NCBI GenBank assembly: GCA_002348385.1
Contig: DEBD01000005.1
Coordinates: 1-9,426 of the forward strand
DNA length: 9,426 nucleotides
From: Gammaproteobacteria bacterium UBA2965
GTDB lineage: Bacteria > Pseudomonadota > Gammaproteobacteria > Pseudomonadales > Azotimanducaceae
Direction: 5' to 3'
This document shows positions 1-6,197 of this stretch, piece after piece; the first letter of the stretch is position 1, and each line of letters opens with the position of its first letter. The translations under genes were made by a program, and so were the position numbers. The notes beneath the pieces are model-generated. The model searched no databases. It was not told the origin of the DNA and saw nothing but the letters and a program-made list of their open reading frames with translations.

Positions 1-197
1 GATGCGGCCTGTCAGCCCAAGTCAGCCCAGCACGAGCACATCCACACCGCGCCCGCACGTCTCGACGGCCGCCACCAGCCGAGCTGCACTATTGCGCACG
101 AAACCTGTTCGGATTCCCATCACTGGCAAACCCGGGGTGGATTAACCATGCGCAGCCGGTAAAGTACCTCCCCCATTCCACCCGCCAAGAGAATGTC
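1..197. other. Leading non-coding stretch, no gene assigned
   Basis: No convincing coding region is visible here. The reading frame of the following hydratase stays open back to the window edge, but it has no family-like sequence upstream of its ATG, and the ATG at 198 gives the normal N-terminus of the family. A short minus-strand ORF (about 121 down to 26, 32 codons) and a 47-codon plus-strand ORF from position 2 exist but match nothing I recognise. A 10-bp motif, GTCAGCCCA followed by A or G, is repeated in tandem at 11-30. The promoter of the first operon may lie here or further left; I could not pick out a good -35/-10 pair. Confidence 0.5.
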
Positions 198-1013
198 ATG
201 ACCGACTATGTAGAACTGAAGCGCCCCCACGACGGGGTTGCCGTGGTCACCCTCACAGACCCGGAACGTCAGAACAATCTGTGCTGGCAAGCGGTGGACG
301 AGCTTGCCGACGCGCTGGAAGAAGCGCGCACCACGGGCGCCCGCGTGAGCGTTGTGGCCTCGGGATTGGACGGGCACTGGCTGGAACATGCCTGGCTGAC
401 CGATCTTGCCGACGCCTTCGAAGGCAAAACCACCACCGGTAACGGCGGGGGATTTTTCCGCTGCCTACAGGAACTCAACCAGACCGACGTGGTGAGCATC
501 GCCGCTGTCTCCGGAGATACCTCCGGTGGCGGCTGCGAGCTGGGCTGGGCTTGCGATCTGCGTGTAGCCGAAGAGCAGGCGCACTTTTCACAGCCGGAGG
601 TGCTGATCGGCGTGGGCACCGGCATCGGCGGCACCAGCCGACTGGTGCGCCTGATCGGCAGAACGGTCACTGCCGAAATGGTGCTGGACGGCTGCCAGAT
701 GAGCGCAAGCCGCCTCTTTGATCTCGGTGGCGTGAACCGCGTGGTGGAGCGCGGCCGGGCTGTGGACTACTGCGTGGCCTGGGCCAAGCGCCTGGCGGCC
801 TATCCGCCCGACGCGCTCAAAATGATGAAGCGCATGCTCACCCAGAGTGAAGACGTGGGCATTCACGACGCGGTCATGAAGGATCAGGAGATTTTTCAGT
901 CGCTCTCCAACTCCGAGTTTTCCCGCGCCAACATGCGGCGCATACAGGATGTGTACGACTCTGGCGTAAGCATCCGGGAAGCCTCCGAGCGCGAAAGGGA
1001 CGCGGCAAATTAG
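198..1013 (+). CDS. Enoyl-CoA hydratase/isomerase family protein
   Basis: A crotonase-fold protein of 271 residues, the usual size for the family. Such enzymes add water to, or isomerise, the double bond of a CoA-bound acyl chain, normally as cytosolic hexamers. The region from 101 to 121 (IAAVSGDTSGGGCELGWACD) is the family signature. E114 in GGGCE and E134 in SQPE are 20 residues apart and correspond to the two catalytic glutamates of mitochondrial enoyl-CoA hydratase (E144 and E164), so hydratase activity is plausible. The first oxyanion-hole segment is unusual: where most members have a version of FSAGAD, this one reads GHWLEHAWLTDL (about 59-70), so the acyl pocket may differ. The ATG has a weak AAGAGA upstream (187-192). 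It leads the plus-strand run, and the reading frame of the UbiC-like gene follows at once. The family call is secure; the substrate is unknown. Confidence 0.9.
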   Translation: MTDYVELKRPHDGVAVVTLTDPERQNNLCWQAVDELADALEEARTTGARVSVVASGLDGHWLEHAWLTDLADAFEGKTTTGNGGGFFRCLQELNQTDVVSIAAVSGDTSGGGCELGWACDLRVAEEQAHFSQPEVLIGVGTGIGGTSRLVRLIGRTVTAEMVLDGCQMSASRLFDLGGVNRVVERGRAVDYCVAWAKRLAAYPPDALKMMKRMLTQSEDVGIHDAVMKDQEIFQSLSNSEFSRANMRRIQDVYDSGVSIREASERERDAAN

Positions 1014-1092
1014 CAATCCGGCCGCGATTTCCTGCGAAATACGCTTTGGCTGGCTGGCCACGCCTGCCCTGGCCGATGCGCGTCGCGCGACT

Positions 1093-1560
1093 GTGGAAGA
1101 GCTACCCCACAGCGCTCGTCACTGGGTGCTTATGCAAAGCTCCGTCACCGAGGCCATTGCAGCACATTTCGGCGCTCCGCCCGCGGTTCGTGTTCATCAT
1201 TCCGGACCCAGCGCCCTGGCAACGTGGGAGGCCGATCTACTGGGCTGCGATGCGAGCACGCAGGCCTTTGCACGCCACATCACACTAGATGTGGGCGAAC
1301 ATGCAGTCCTTGCAGCGCGCACCGTCACCGCGTGGGACGATCCGATGCGCACTTATCTGGCAGATCTGGGTGATCGCCCGCTTGGCACCCTGCTGTTTCA
1401 GGGCGAACGTTGGGCGCGCGCTTCGGCGCTCATTCCCCTCGTCGAGGGAACAGCCACCTTCGGGCGCGGCGCACGGTGGCACGACGCGCAAAGCGGCGGC
1501 AACCTGTTGGTGGAAGAGTTCTTTCTTACCCCGCTTACCGATAGTTCCAACGGAGACTGA
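1093..1560 (+). CDS. UbiC-like chorismate pyruvate-lyase family protein (start uncertain)
   Basis: UbiC converts chorismate to 4-hydroxybenzoate and pyruvate, the first step of ubiquinone synthesis, in the cytosol. From memory of E. coli UbiC (165 residues) the match runs almost end to end: FARHITL with R61 fits WLREILL (catalytic R76), GDRPLGTLLF with L97 fits GKTPLGRYLF (L114), and LLVEEFFL with E142 fits LLLTELFL (E155). The active-site residues are therefore kept. The GTG at 1093 has no ribosome-binding site. The frame is open from 970, and its upstream translation contains a WLA-type segment (1051-1059) that resembles the N-terminus of longer UbiC proteins, so the true start is probably earlier, possibly at an ATT at 1009 or 1027. 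The stop is 2 bp before the next gene. Its place among catabolic genes, away from ubiA, suggests a special role; a non-lyase function of the same fold cannot be excluded. Confidence 0.75.
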   Translation: MEELPHSARHWVLMQSSVTEAIAAHFGAPPAVRVHHSGPSALATWEADLLGCDASTQAFARHITLDVGEHAVLAARTVTAWDDPMRTYLADLGDRPLGTLLFQGERWARASALIPLVEGTATFGRGARWHDAQSGGNLLVEEFFLTPLTDSSNGD

Positions 1561-1562
1561 GC

Positions 1563-1895
1563 ATGGCCAAGCGACACCTGGTACTCATCCTCACCGAGCC
1601 AACCCAAGGACAGGAAACACAGTTCAACGACTACTACGAGAACGTGCACCTGGAGGAGGTGCTCGCCACCACGCACCTGCAGACGGCCCAGCGATTCAAG
1701 CTGGTGGACCAAGCCGGAGAACCATGCCCCTTGCCTTACTTGGCCGTGTACGAGGCGGAGGCCGACGACCCAGCCGAGTTGATCGCCAATCTCAACGAAA
1801 CGCGACCGCAGCGCCAGCAGAGCGACGCCCTGAACAGGCGCACCGGACGGGTCTGGGTATTCGAGGAAATCGGGCCCAAGCATTCGGGCGCATAG
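1563..1895 (+). CDS. Small DUF4286/EthD-like dimeric alpha-beta barrel protein
   Basis: A 110-residue protein that looks like one ferredoxin-like alpha-beta barrel unit of the DUF4286/EthD type. The pattern seen is a first strand (HLVLILTEP, 4-12), the segment EFNDYYE-type followed by VHLEEVL (about 20-33), then AQRFKL, a strand LPYLAVYEAE, and a C-terminal RVWVFEEIGP. This NxYYENVHLEEVL helix is the hallmark of the family, whose members usually form dimers. They are common in aromatic, steroid and polyketide gene clusters, mostly with unproven roles as cyclase-like, decarboxylase-like or accessory proteins. GGAG at 1552-1555 lies inside the end of the UbiC-like gene, 7 bp before the ATG, so the two genes are likely to be translationally linked. 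The call to this fold is good; the specific reaction is unknown. Confidence 0.75.
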   Translation: MAKRHLVLILTEPTQGQETQFNDYYENVHLEEVLATTHLQTAQRFKLVDQAGEPCPLPYLAVYEAEADDPAELIANLNETRPQRQQSDALNRRTGRVWVFEEIGPKHSGA

Positions 1896-1946
1896 GGCCT
1901 GGAGACGGTCCGGCAGCGGTGCTTAAATGCCTCGGTCCGATAGATC

Positions 1947-1965
1947 GAGGTCGCCGGAGGTCGCC
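1947..1965 (+). promoter_or_regulatory. Duplicated ribosome-binding motif that fixes the esterase start
   Basis: GAGGTCGCC occurs twice (1947-1955 and 1957-1965) separated by one G. The second copy supplies GGAGG at 1956-1960, placed 5 bp before the ATG at 1966. An in-frame ATG at 1927 has no such site, so 1966 is chosen as the start. Confidence 0.7.
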
Positions 1966-3108
1966 ATGCACAGTGTTTCCCTTTCCCAAGCCATCGGCAA
2001 CACAGTGATCGCCCATGGCGCCCTCGGCTTCGATCAGCGTCCCGAAGGTATAAGTCCCCGCCGCCTTGCGGATTGGACCCGCCTGCAGATGCCCCAACCC
2101 ATGGACGTGATCGTGCGTATGCCCTCGGGCGTGCGCCTGGTGTTCGAAACCGACAGCACCCGAGTGGGGCTCACCCTGCTGGCCACCAATATGGTAACGC
2201 CACCGGCCGAGCGACGCGCCATCGTTGGCAACCTGGAAATCGGCGGCACCTTGTGGACCGCGCGCTCCGAAGCCGGCAACACACTGCTTCTGGATCCGAA
2301 GTCACCGGGTGAATTCGAGCTCTTGCGGGGTGACCCCGACACCCTGTGGTTCAACGACCTGCCTGCGGGCGCCAAACTCTGCGAGGTATGGCTGCCGCAC
2401 AACGCGTTCGTGGAGCTGCGCACCCTTGAGCTGGACGATGGGGCCACCATCGGCCCGCCAGCAACCGATTCCCGGCCGCGCTGGACCCACTATGGCAGCT
2501 CAATCAGTCACTGCATGGAGGCAGACGCGCCCGGCCTGATCTGGCCCGCTGTGGCGGCCCGCGAAGCCGGATTCGCGCTGCAGAATCTGGGGTTCGGTGG
2601 CCAGTGCCATCTGGATCAGTTCGTGGCACGCAGCATTCGCGATAGCGACGCGGACGTCATCAGCATCAAGACCGGCATCAACATCATCAACATGGACTCC
2701 ATGCGCGAACGGGTCTTCGGCCCCACGCTGCACGGATTTCTGGACACCGTGCGCGAGGGAAAGCCCGAGACGCCCATCGTGCTGATATCCCCCATCTACT
2801 GCCCCAGCGCCGAGAACCAACCCGGGCCAACCGTTCCGAACGCCCAAGGCAAGTTCGTCACCCTGACCGGCCACGAGGAGATTCGCGACGGGTGCATGTC
2901 ACTCACCCGGGTCAGACGGCTCATGGCCCGGATCGTGGAACAGCGCCGCGAGGCGGGCGACGCGCAGCTTTCCTATGTGGACGGCCTCACCCTGTTCGGT
3001 CCTGGCGATGCTTCGGATCTGCCCGACGACCTGCACCCCAATCCCGCCGGCTACATACGGATGGGAGAGCGATTCGCGCCAACCCTGGCCGCGCTGGCCA
3101 GCAGCTAG
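1966..3108 (+). CDS. Two-domain SGNH/GDSL-type esterase (SsfX3-like)
   Basis: A 380-residue hydrolase with an N-terminal part of about 165 residues rich in predicted strands and a C-terminal SGNH hydrolase domain. Block I is YGSSISH with the probable nucleophile S179. A glycine of the oxyanion hole lies in NLGFGGQ, block III is TGIN (N239), and block V is DDLHPN with D354 and H357, completing a Ser-Asp-His triad. A beta domain in front of a GSS-type SGNH domain is the arrangement of SsfX3, an acyl-processing hydrolase from a polyketide pathway, and of related carbohydrate esterases. I see no signal peptide, so it is likely cytosolic. It would hydrolyse an ester, lactone or acyl-sugar bond. 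It follows the small barrel protein by 70 bp and meets the next gene tail to tail. The family is secure; the substrate is unknown. Confidence 0.87.
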   Translation: MHSVSLSQAIGNTVIAHGALGFDQRPEGISPRRLADWTRLQMPQPMDVIVRMPSGVRLVFETDSTRVGLTLLATNMVTPPAERRAIVGNLEIGGTLWTARSEAGNTLLLDPKSPGEFELLRGDPDTLWFNDLPAGAKLCEVWLPHNAFVELRTLELDDGATIGPPATDSRPRWTHYGSSISHCMEADAPGLIWPAVAAREAGFALQNLGFGGQCHLDQFVARSIRDSDADVISIKTGINIINMDSMRERVFGPTLHGFLDTVREGKPETPIVLISPIYCPSAENQPGPTVPNAQGKFVTLTGHEEIRDGCMSLTRVRRLMARIVEQRREAGDAQLSYVDGLTLFGPGDASDLPDDLHPNPAGYIRMGERFAPTLAALASS

Positions 3109-3116
3109 ATTGCTGG
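3098..3116. terminator. Weak hairpin between convergent genes
   Basis: CCAGCA (3098-3103) and TGCTGG (3111-3116) form a 6-bp stem with a 7-nt loop spanning the esterase stop codon. It sits in the 14-bp junction between two convergent genes, where a bidirectional terminator would be useful. No T-tract follows on either strand, so this is only a candidate. Confidence 0.25.
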
Positions 3117-3122
3117 ACCGAT

Positions 3123-4139
3123 TCAGCGCCCGGCGGGCAGGCGAATGAGCATCTTGCCCATGTTTTCCCCCTGGTACAGCCGGTGCAGTACCTGCGGGTA
3201 GTCGGCCAGCTCCCCAGCCACCACATTCTCGCGGAGCTTCAGGCTGCCTGCTCGGATCCAGGCGGCCATGTCCGCGCGCGCCTCCGCGTAGCGGTCCTCG
3301 AAATCGAAGATGATGAAACCCTCCATGCGCGCACGCATAGTGGCCAGCGCCAGGTAGTTGGTGGGCCCGTAGATCACATCCTGGTTGTATTGGGAGGTTG
3401 CGCCGCTCACCACTATGCGGCCATGAATAGCCAGGCGCCGGATCAGAGTATCGAGCAGCGGACCGCCCACATTGTCGAAGATCACGTCGATCCGCTCCGG
3501 CGTGGCAGCGCGCAGGTCCCGATACAGATCGTCGGACTTGTAATTCACCGCGGCGTCAAAGCCCAGCTCCTCGGTAAGGAAGCGGCACTTCTCTGGCGAG
3601 CCCGCGATGCCCACGGCCCTGGCGCCCTTGATGCGCGCGATCTGGCCCACCACCATGCCCACCGCGCCACTAGCGGCGGTCACCACCACCGTTTCGCCCG
3701 GTTGGGGATCCCCCACCTCGAGCAAGCCGAAGTACGCGGTGAGACCGGTGAGACCGAGCCCACCCAGCCAGCTGGAAAGCGGCGCTATGTCCAGATCGAC
3801 TCGGGTCAGCGCGCTGCCCGGAGCCACTCCATACTCGTGCAGCCCCATCTGCCCCGCTGCCAGCTCGCCCACGGCGAAATCCGGATGGCGGCTTTCCACC
3901 ACTTCGCCCGCCACCGGCACATCGATCACCTCGCCGAGCTGCACCATGGCGCGATAGGAACTGCCATCGTTCCAATGGGTGCGGGCTGACGGGTCCACCG
4001 ACAGGTAGTGGGCGCGCACCAGCACCTCGCCCTCCTCCGGCCGTGGTATGGCGTCCTGGGTGAGCTCGAAATCGTCGGCCACGGCCTCGCCGTTGGGGCG
4101 CCGCGCCAGCCGAAGTTGGGCATTGGTTTCTGCTTGCAT
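3123..4139 (-). CDS. NADP-dependent MDR-family oxidoreductase (enone/alkenal reductase type)
   Basis: A 338-residue zinc-independent medium-chain reductase of the leukotriene B4 12-hydroxydehydrogenase/CurA type, which reduces the C=C bond of alpha,beta-unsaturated ketones or aldehydes with NADPH. The N-terminal ADH_N_2-like domain covers about 1-125. The nucleotide-binding domain has GLTGLTAYFGL (128-139), AASGAVG (155-161) and GIAGSPEK (177-184), the last containing the lysine typical of NADPH binding. DNVGG and a C-terminal GKMLIRL end the family pattern. No zinc-ligand cysteines are present. The start is the ATG at 4139, preceded on the minus strand by GGGAGGAAAGG, a strong ribosome-binding site; an upstream TTG at 4169 is not needed. 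It is likely transcribed from its own promoter in the spacer beyond 4140, where a palindrome lies. It could saturate an enone made by the neighbouring dehydrogenases. Confidence 0.9.
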   Translation of the reverse strand: MQAETNAQLRLARRPNGEAVADDFELTQDAIPRPEEGEVLVRAHYLSVDPSARTHWNDGSSYRAMVQLGEVIDVPVAGEVVESRHPDFAVGELAAGQMGLHEYGVAPGSALTRVDLDIAPLSSWLGGLGLTGLTAYFGLLEVGDPQPGETVVVTAASGAVGMVVGQIARIKGARAVGIAGSPEKCRFLTEELGFDAAVNYKSDDLYRDLRAATPERIDVIFDNVGGPLLDTLIRRLAIHGRIVVSGATSQYNQDVIYGPTNYLALATMRARMEGFIIFDFEDRYAEARADMAAWIRAGSLKLRENVVAGELADYPQVLHRLYQGENMGKMLIRLPAGR

Positions 4140-4167
4140 GATCCTTTCCTCCCCTAGCAGGAGCACC

Positions 4168-4197
4168 AATATATACGGACAACGCGATCCCGGTCGA
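4168..4197 (-). promoter_or_regulatory. Possible promoter of the MDR reductase gene
   Basis: Read on the minus strand, TATATT (4173-4168) could be a -10 element and TCGACC (4197-4192) a poor -35 element, with an 18-bp spacer. It is placed sensibly, about 28 bp upstream of the start codon. The -35 match is weak and this is a visual call only. Confidence 0.3.
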
Positions 4198-4207
4198 TTG
4201 GGCGATA

Positions 4208-4223
4208 TTCACTTTTAAGTGAA
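4208..4223. promoter_or_regulatory. Perfect palindrome, possible operator
   Basis: TTCACTT (4208-4214) and AAGTGAA (4217-4223) form a perfect 7-bp inverted repeat with a 2-bp centre, 16 bp in all. It lies just upstream of the candidate -35 element of the MDR reductase gene, in an AT-rich patch of otherwise GC-rich DNA. Size and symmetry fit a dimeric TetR-, MarR- or GntR-type regulator, but no regulator gene is in the window and the site is not one I recognise. Confidence 0.4.
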
Positions 4224-4343
4224 ACTCGCGGGTGAGTGCATGCGCGGCGTTATCATCCTATTCCTGCTGAACATGCTGGAGCTGTGGCTCGCGGCCGCTC
4301 TGCTGTCCGGCATCTCATGGGCGAGCACCGGGGGGCTTGTGTG

Positions 4344-4372
4344 GGCCGCTAACGCGCCTGGGGCCAGCGGCC
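4344..4372 (-). terminator. GC-rich hairpin downstream of the VOC gene
   Basis: GGCCGCT (4344-4350) and AGCGGCC (4366-4372) form a perfect 7-bp stem around a 15-nt loop, about 27 bp beyond the stop codon of the minus-strand VOC gene. No run of U follows, so it is not a typical intrinsic terminator. It may be a transcript-end hairpin or chance symmetry in GC-rich DNA. The rest of the 4140-4398 spacer shows no convincing gene. Confidence 0.22.
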
Positions 4373-4398
4373 ACCTGCGCCTGCCTGGCCGGGCTGGA

Positions 4399-4938
4399 CT
4401 AGCGGGAGAGGCTCCTGACCGGGTCGCTGCCGTCCCAATTCACGGAGGCGTCGCGCACCATCTGGTAGAAGCCGAGCAGCCCGTTGGATTTCGGATAGAT
4501 CTCGATCATGTGCCCCAGCGTGTCGCGCGCGTCGATGAAGGCGAAATCTACATTGGTTCCCGGTCGTAAGCCGCAGCTGGTGGCCAGGGGCATGCCATTG
4601 GCCTCGAAGTAGGCAATGGCTTCGTCCATGTCCTGAACCATGATGGCAGTGTGGTGTAGGCCCTCCTCATCGGGCCCGAACATGTCCCGATAAGGCGATT
4701 TGGCGTCGTTTTCCTGCTGAAACAGCTCCAACATCACCTCGCCCCACTGACCGTAGGCCGAAGAGTGCACGAAGTCCGTCGGCTCACCGCGGTGCTCACC
4801 CCAGGTCAGGGTGATGTTCTCATTGACGAAAAACGGCCCTGCGCCGAACTTGGCCGCCATGTCTGTGGCGGCGCGACGAATATCCGGTACGTGATAGGCC
4901 ACCTGCACGATATCCAGTTTGATGACGGGTCTCCTCAA
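4399..4938 (-). CDS. VOC (glyoxalase/bleomycin-resistance) family protein
   Basis: A vicinal-oxygen-chelate protein of about 174-179 residues with two beta-alpha-beta-beta-beta modules, similar in type to methylmalonyl-CoA epimerase and glyoxalase. Module one starts DIVQVAYHVPDI (9-20) and ends with VMLELFQ; module two starts GLHHTAIMVQDMDEAIAYF and ends with GHMIEIYP. The probable metal ligands, counted from the TTG at 4938, are Q12, E71, H96 and E146, a normal set for this superfamily. The substrate cannot be named. The start is unclear: the TTG at 4938 has no ribosome-binding site, while AGGAG (4935-4931) lies 7 bp upstream of an ATC codon at 4923, exactly where family proteins usually begin (IKL...VAY). 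It is divergent from the alcohol dehydrogenase, with which it may share regulation. Confidence 0.83.
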   Translation of the reverse strand: MRRPVIKLDIVQVAYHVPDIRRAATDMAAKFGAGPFFVNENITLTWGEHRGEPTDFVHSSAYGQWGEVMLELFQQENDAKSPYRDMFGPDEEGLHHTAIMVQDMDEAIAYFEANGMPLATSCGLRPGTNVDFAFIDARDTLGHMIEIYPKSNGLLGFYQMVRDASVNWDGSDPVRSLSR

Positions 4939-4999
4939 ATCGGGTTGCTACCAATGTACACCAACTCAAGGCCCCACGTAGCGACCCACACAAGCGCGA

Positions 5000-5028
5000 T
5001 TGATCTCGCTTGCCGATCGAGACAAGAT
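5000..5028 (+). promoter_or_regulatory. Weak candidate promoter in the divergent region
   Basis: TTGATC (5000-5005) and CAAGAT (5023-5028) are separated by 17 bp, 27 bp before the alcohol dehydrogenase start. The -10 match is poor. The spacer contains the imperfect symmetry TCTCG...CGAGA (5004-5008 and 5018-5022), which could mark a regulator site between the divergent VOC and dehydrogenase genes. No good promoter toward the VOC gene was seen. Confidence 0.22.
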
Positions 5029-5055
5029 GATCCGCTCGAATTGGGGGAATTCGTT

Positions 5056-6150
5056 ATGGGGACACTCGCCAACGTTGCCGTATTGCCGCAGCACACCGCG
5101 ACCCTGCGTATCGAAGAGATCGATCTGCCGGATCCCGGACCCACCCAGGTGGTGGTGCGCGAGTACGCGTCCGGGATCTGCCATTCCCAGCTGCACCAGA
5201 TGCACCGGCCGCGCCAGGCGCCCGTTGTGCTCGGTCACGAAGCCACCGGAGTTGTCACCAAGACAGGCAGCGAGGTGACCCACGTGCGGGAAGGCGACAC
5301 CGTGCTGGTTACCTGGGTACCCAGGGACGCACGGGCTGCCAAGAGCGCACCGGTGGTCGCCCGCATCGACGTCAGCGACGGGCAGGCGGGGTCGGAAAAT
5401 GTCTTCACCTGGGCAGACCATACGCTGTGCGATGAGCAATACGTGGTAAAGGTAGACCCGCAGACGCGCCGCGACGTCACCTCCATCATCGGTTGCGCGG
5501 TGATGACCGGTGCCGGGGCAGTAATCAACACGGCCAACGTACAGCCCGGTCAGAGTGTGGCCATATTCGGCGTCGGTGGTGTTGGGCTATCCGCGGTAGT
5601 GGGGGCCAAGGTGGCTGGCGCGGATCCGATCATTGCCGTGGATCTGGACGACGACAAACTGGAGTTCGCCAAGGCCTTTGGGGCCACCCACGGGGTGAAC
5701 GCCAGTCAGGTGGATCCGGTGGCCGCCATTCACGAGCTCACCCAGCATGCCGACCGGCTGACCATGCTCAAGCAGCCCGTGTCCGGTGCCGATTTCACCT
5801 TCGACTGCATCGGGTTGAAACAGACCATGGAACAGATCGTGCCGGCCTGCCGGTCGGGGCACTTCGGCGCGTGCGACGGCGGCACCGCGGTGCTGGTGGG
5901 CGTACCCAGCACCTCCGTGGAGCTGAACGCCATCGATGTCTTGCTGCACGAAAAGCACTTCATCGGCAGCATCGGCGGCTCCTGCGCTCCGGATCGCGAT
6001 TTCCCCAGATTCCTGCAGTGGCAGGACGAAGGCGCGCTGGATCTGGATGCCATGGTGACCGCCCGCTACCGGCTGGATCAGATCAACGAAGCGACCACCG
6101 CTTTGAGCAATGGCGAGATCCACGGGCGGGCCATCCTGGAATTTGATTAA
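5056..6150 (+). CDS. Zinc-type medium-chain alcohol dehydrogenase
   Basis: A 364-residue NAD-type alcohol dehydrogenase. The catalytic zinc ligands are visible: C42 in GICHS, H61-E62 in GHEATG, and C147 in IIGCAVMTGAG. The cofactor domain has GVGGVG (172-177) and D196 after the second strand (IIAVD), which favours NAD over NADP. The region where most zinc ADHs carry four structural-zinc cysteines is replaced by WVPRDARAAKSAP and a variable insert up to WADHTLCDEQYV, with a single cysteine, so the structural zinc is probably absent. I recall relatives with a WVPR segment in other bacteria. It would oxidise a primary or secondary alcohol, or run in reverse, in the cytosol. The ATG at 5056 has GGGGGA upstream (5043-5048); the frame is open further left, but there without a ribosome-binding site. 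It heads the second plus-strand operon. Confidence 0.9.
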   Translation: MGTLANVAVLPQHTATLRIEEIDLPDPGPTQVVVREYASGICHSQLHQMHRPRQAPVVLGHEATGVVTKTGSEVTHVREGDTVLVTWVPRDARAAKSAPVVARIDVSDGQAGSENVFTWADHTLCDEQYVVKVDPQTRRDVTSIIGCAVMTGAGAVINTANVQPGQSVAIFGVGGVGLSAVVGAKVAGADPIIAVDLDDDKLEFAKAFGATHGVNASQVDPVAAIHELTQHADRLTMLKQPVSGADFTFDCIGLKQTMEQIVPACRSGHFGACDGGTAVLVGVPSTSVELNAIDVLLHEKHFIGSIGGSCAPDRDFPRFLQWQDEGALDLDAMVTARYRLDQINEATTALSNGEIHGRAILEFD

Positions 6151-6188
6151 TTCAGATTCTGTAAACTGTCTATATCTCATTGAATTAA
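6147..6188 (+). promoter_or_regulatory. AT-rich inverted repeat before the hydroxylase
   Basis: TTAATTCA (6147-6154) and TGAATTAA (6181-6188) form a perfect 8-bp inverted repeat with a 26-nt interval. The left arm contains the stop codon of the dehydrogenase, and the right arm overlaps the ribosome-binding site AAAGGA (6187-6192) of the next gene. The whole 47-bp gap is strikingly AT-rich compared with its surroundings. It could be an operator, an internal promoter region (TATATC at 6171-6176) or a weak RNA stem that covers the ribosome-binding site. Confidence 0.4.
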
Positions 6189-6197
6189 AGGACATTT

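Noticed and set aside
11..30. Tandem 10-bp repeat GTCAGCCCA(A/G)
   Set aside because: Only two copies at the window edge with nothing to support a regulatory or mobile role.
2..145. Short plus-strand frame with ATG at 2, and a 32-codon minus-strand frame from about 121
   Set aside because: Both are short, lack ribosome-binding sites and have no recognisable sequence; they could be chance frames or the edge of a gene outside the window.
2892..3989. Long plus-strand open frame of about 365 codons
   Set aside because: It lies antisense to the MDR reductase and the end of the esterase, whose protein motifs are unmistakable. Its translation is rich in His, Arg and Gln with no family-like pattern, as expected from the opposite strand of GC-rich coding DNA.
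4219..4569. Plus-strand frame with a hydrophobic stretch that could be a membrane segment (about 4240-4320)
   Set aside because: It has no good ribosome-binding site, its second half is antisense to the VOC gene, and only one hydrophobic stretch supports it. A small membrane protein is not excluded but not supported.
4765..5055. Upstream extension of the alcohol dehydrogenase frame
   Set aside because: The frame is open, but it is antisense to the VOC gene, includes the divergent promoter region and has no ribosome-binding site; the ATG at 5056 has one and gives the normal N-terminus.
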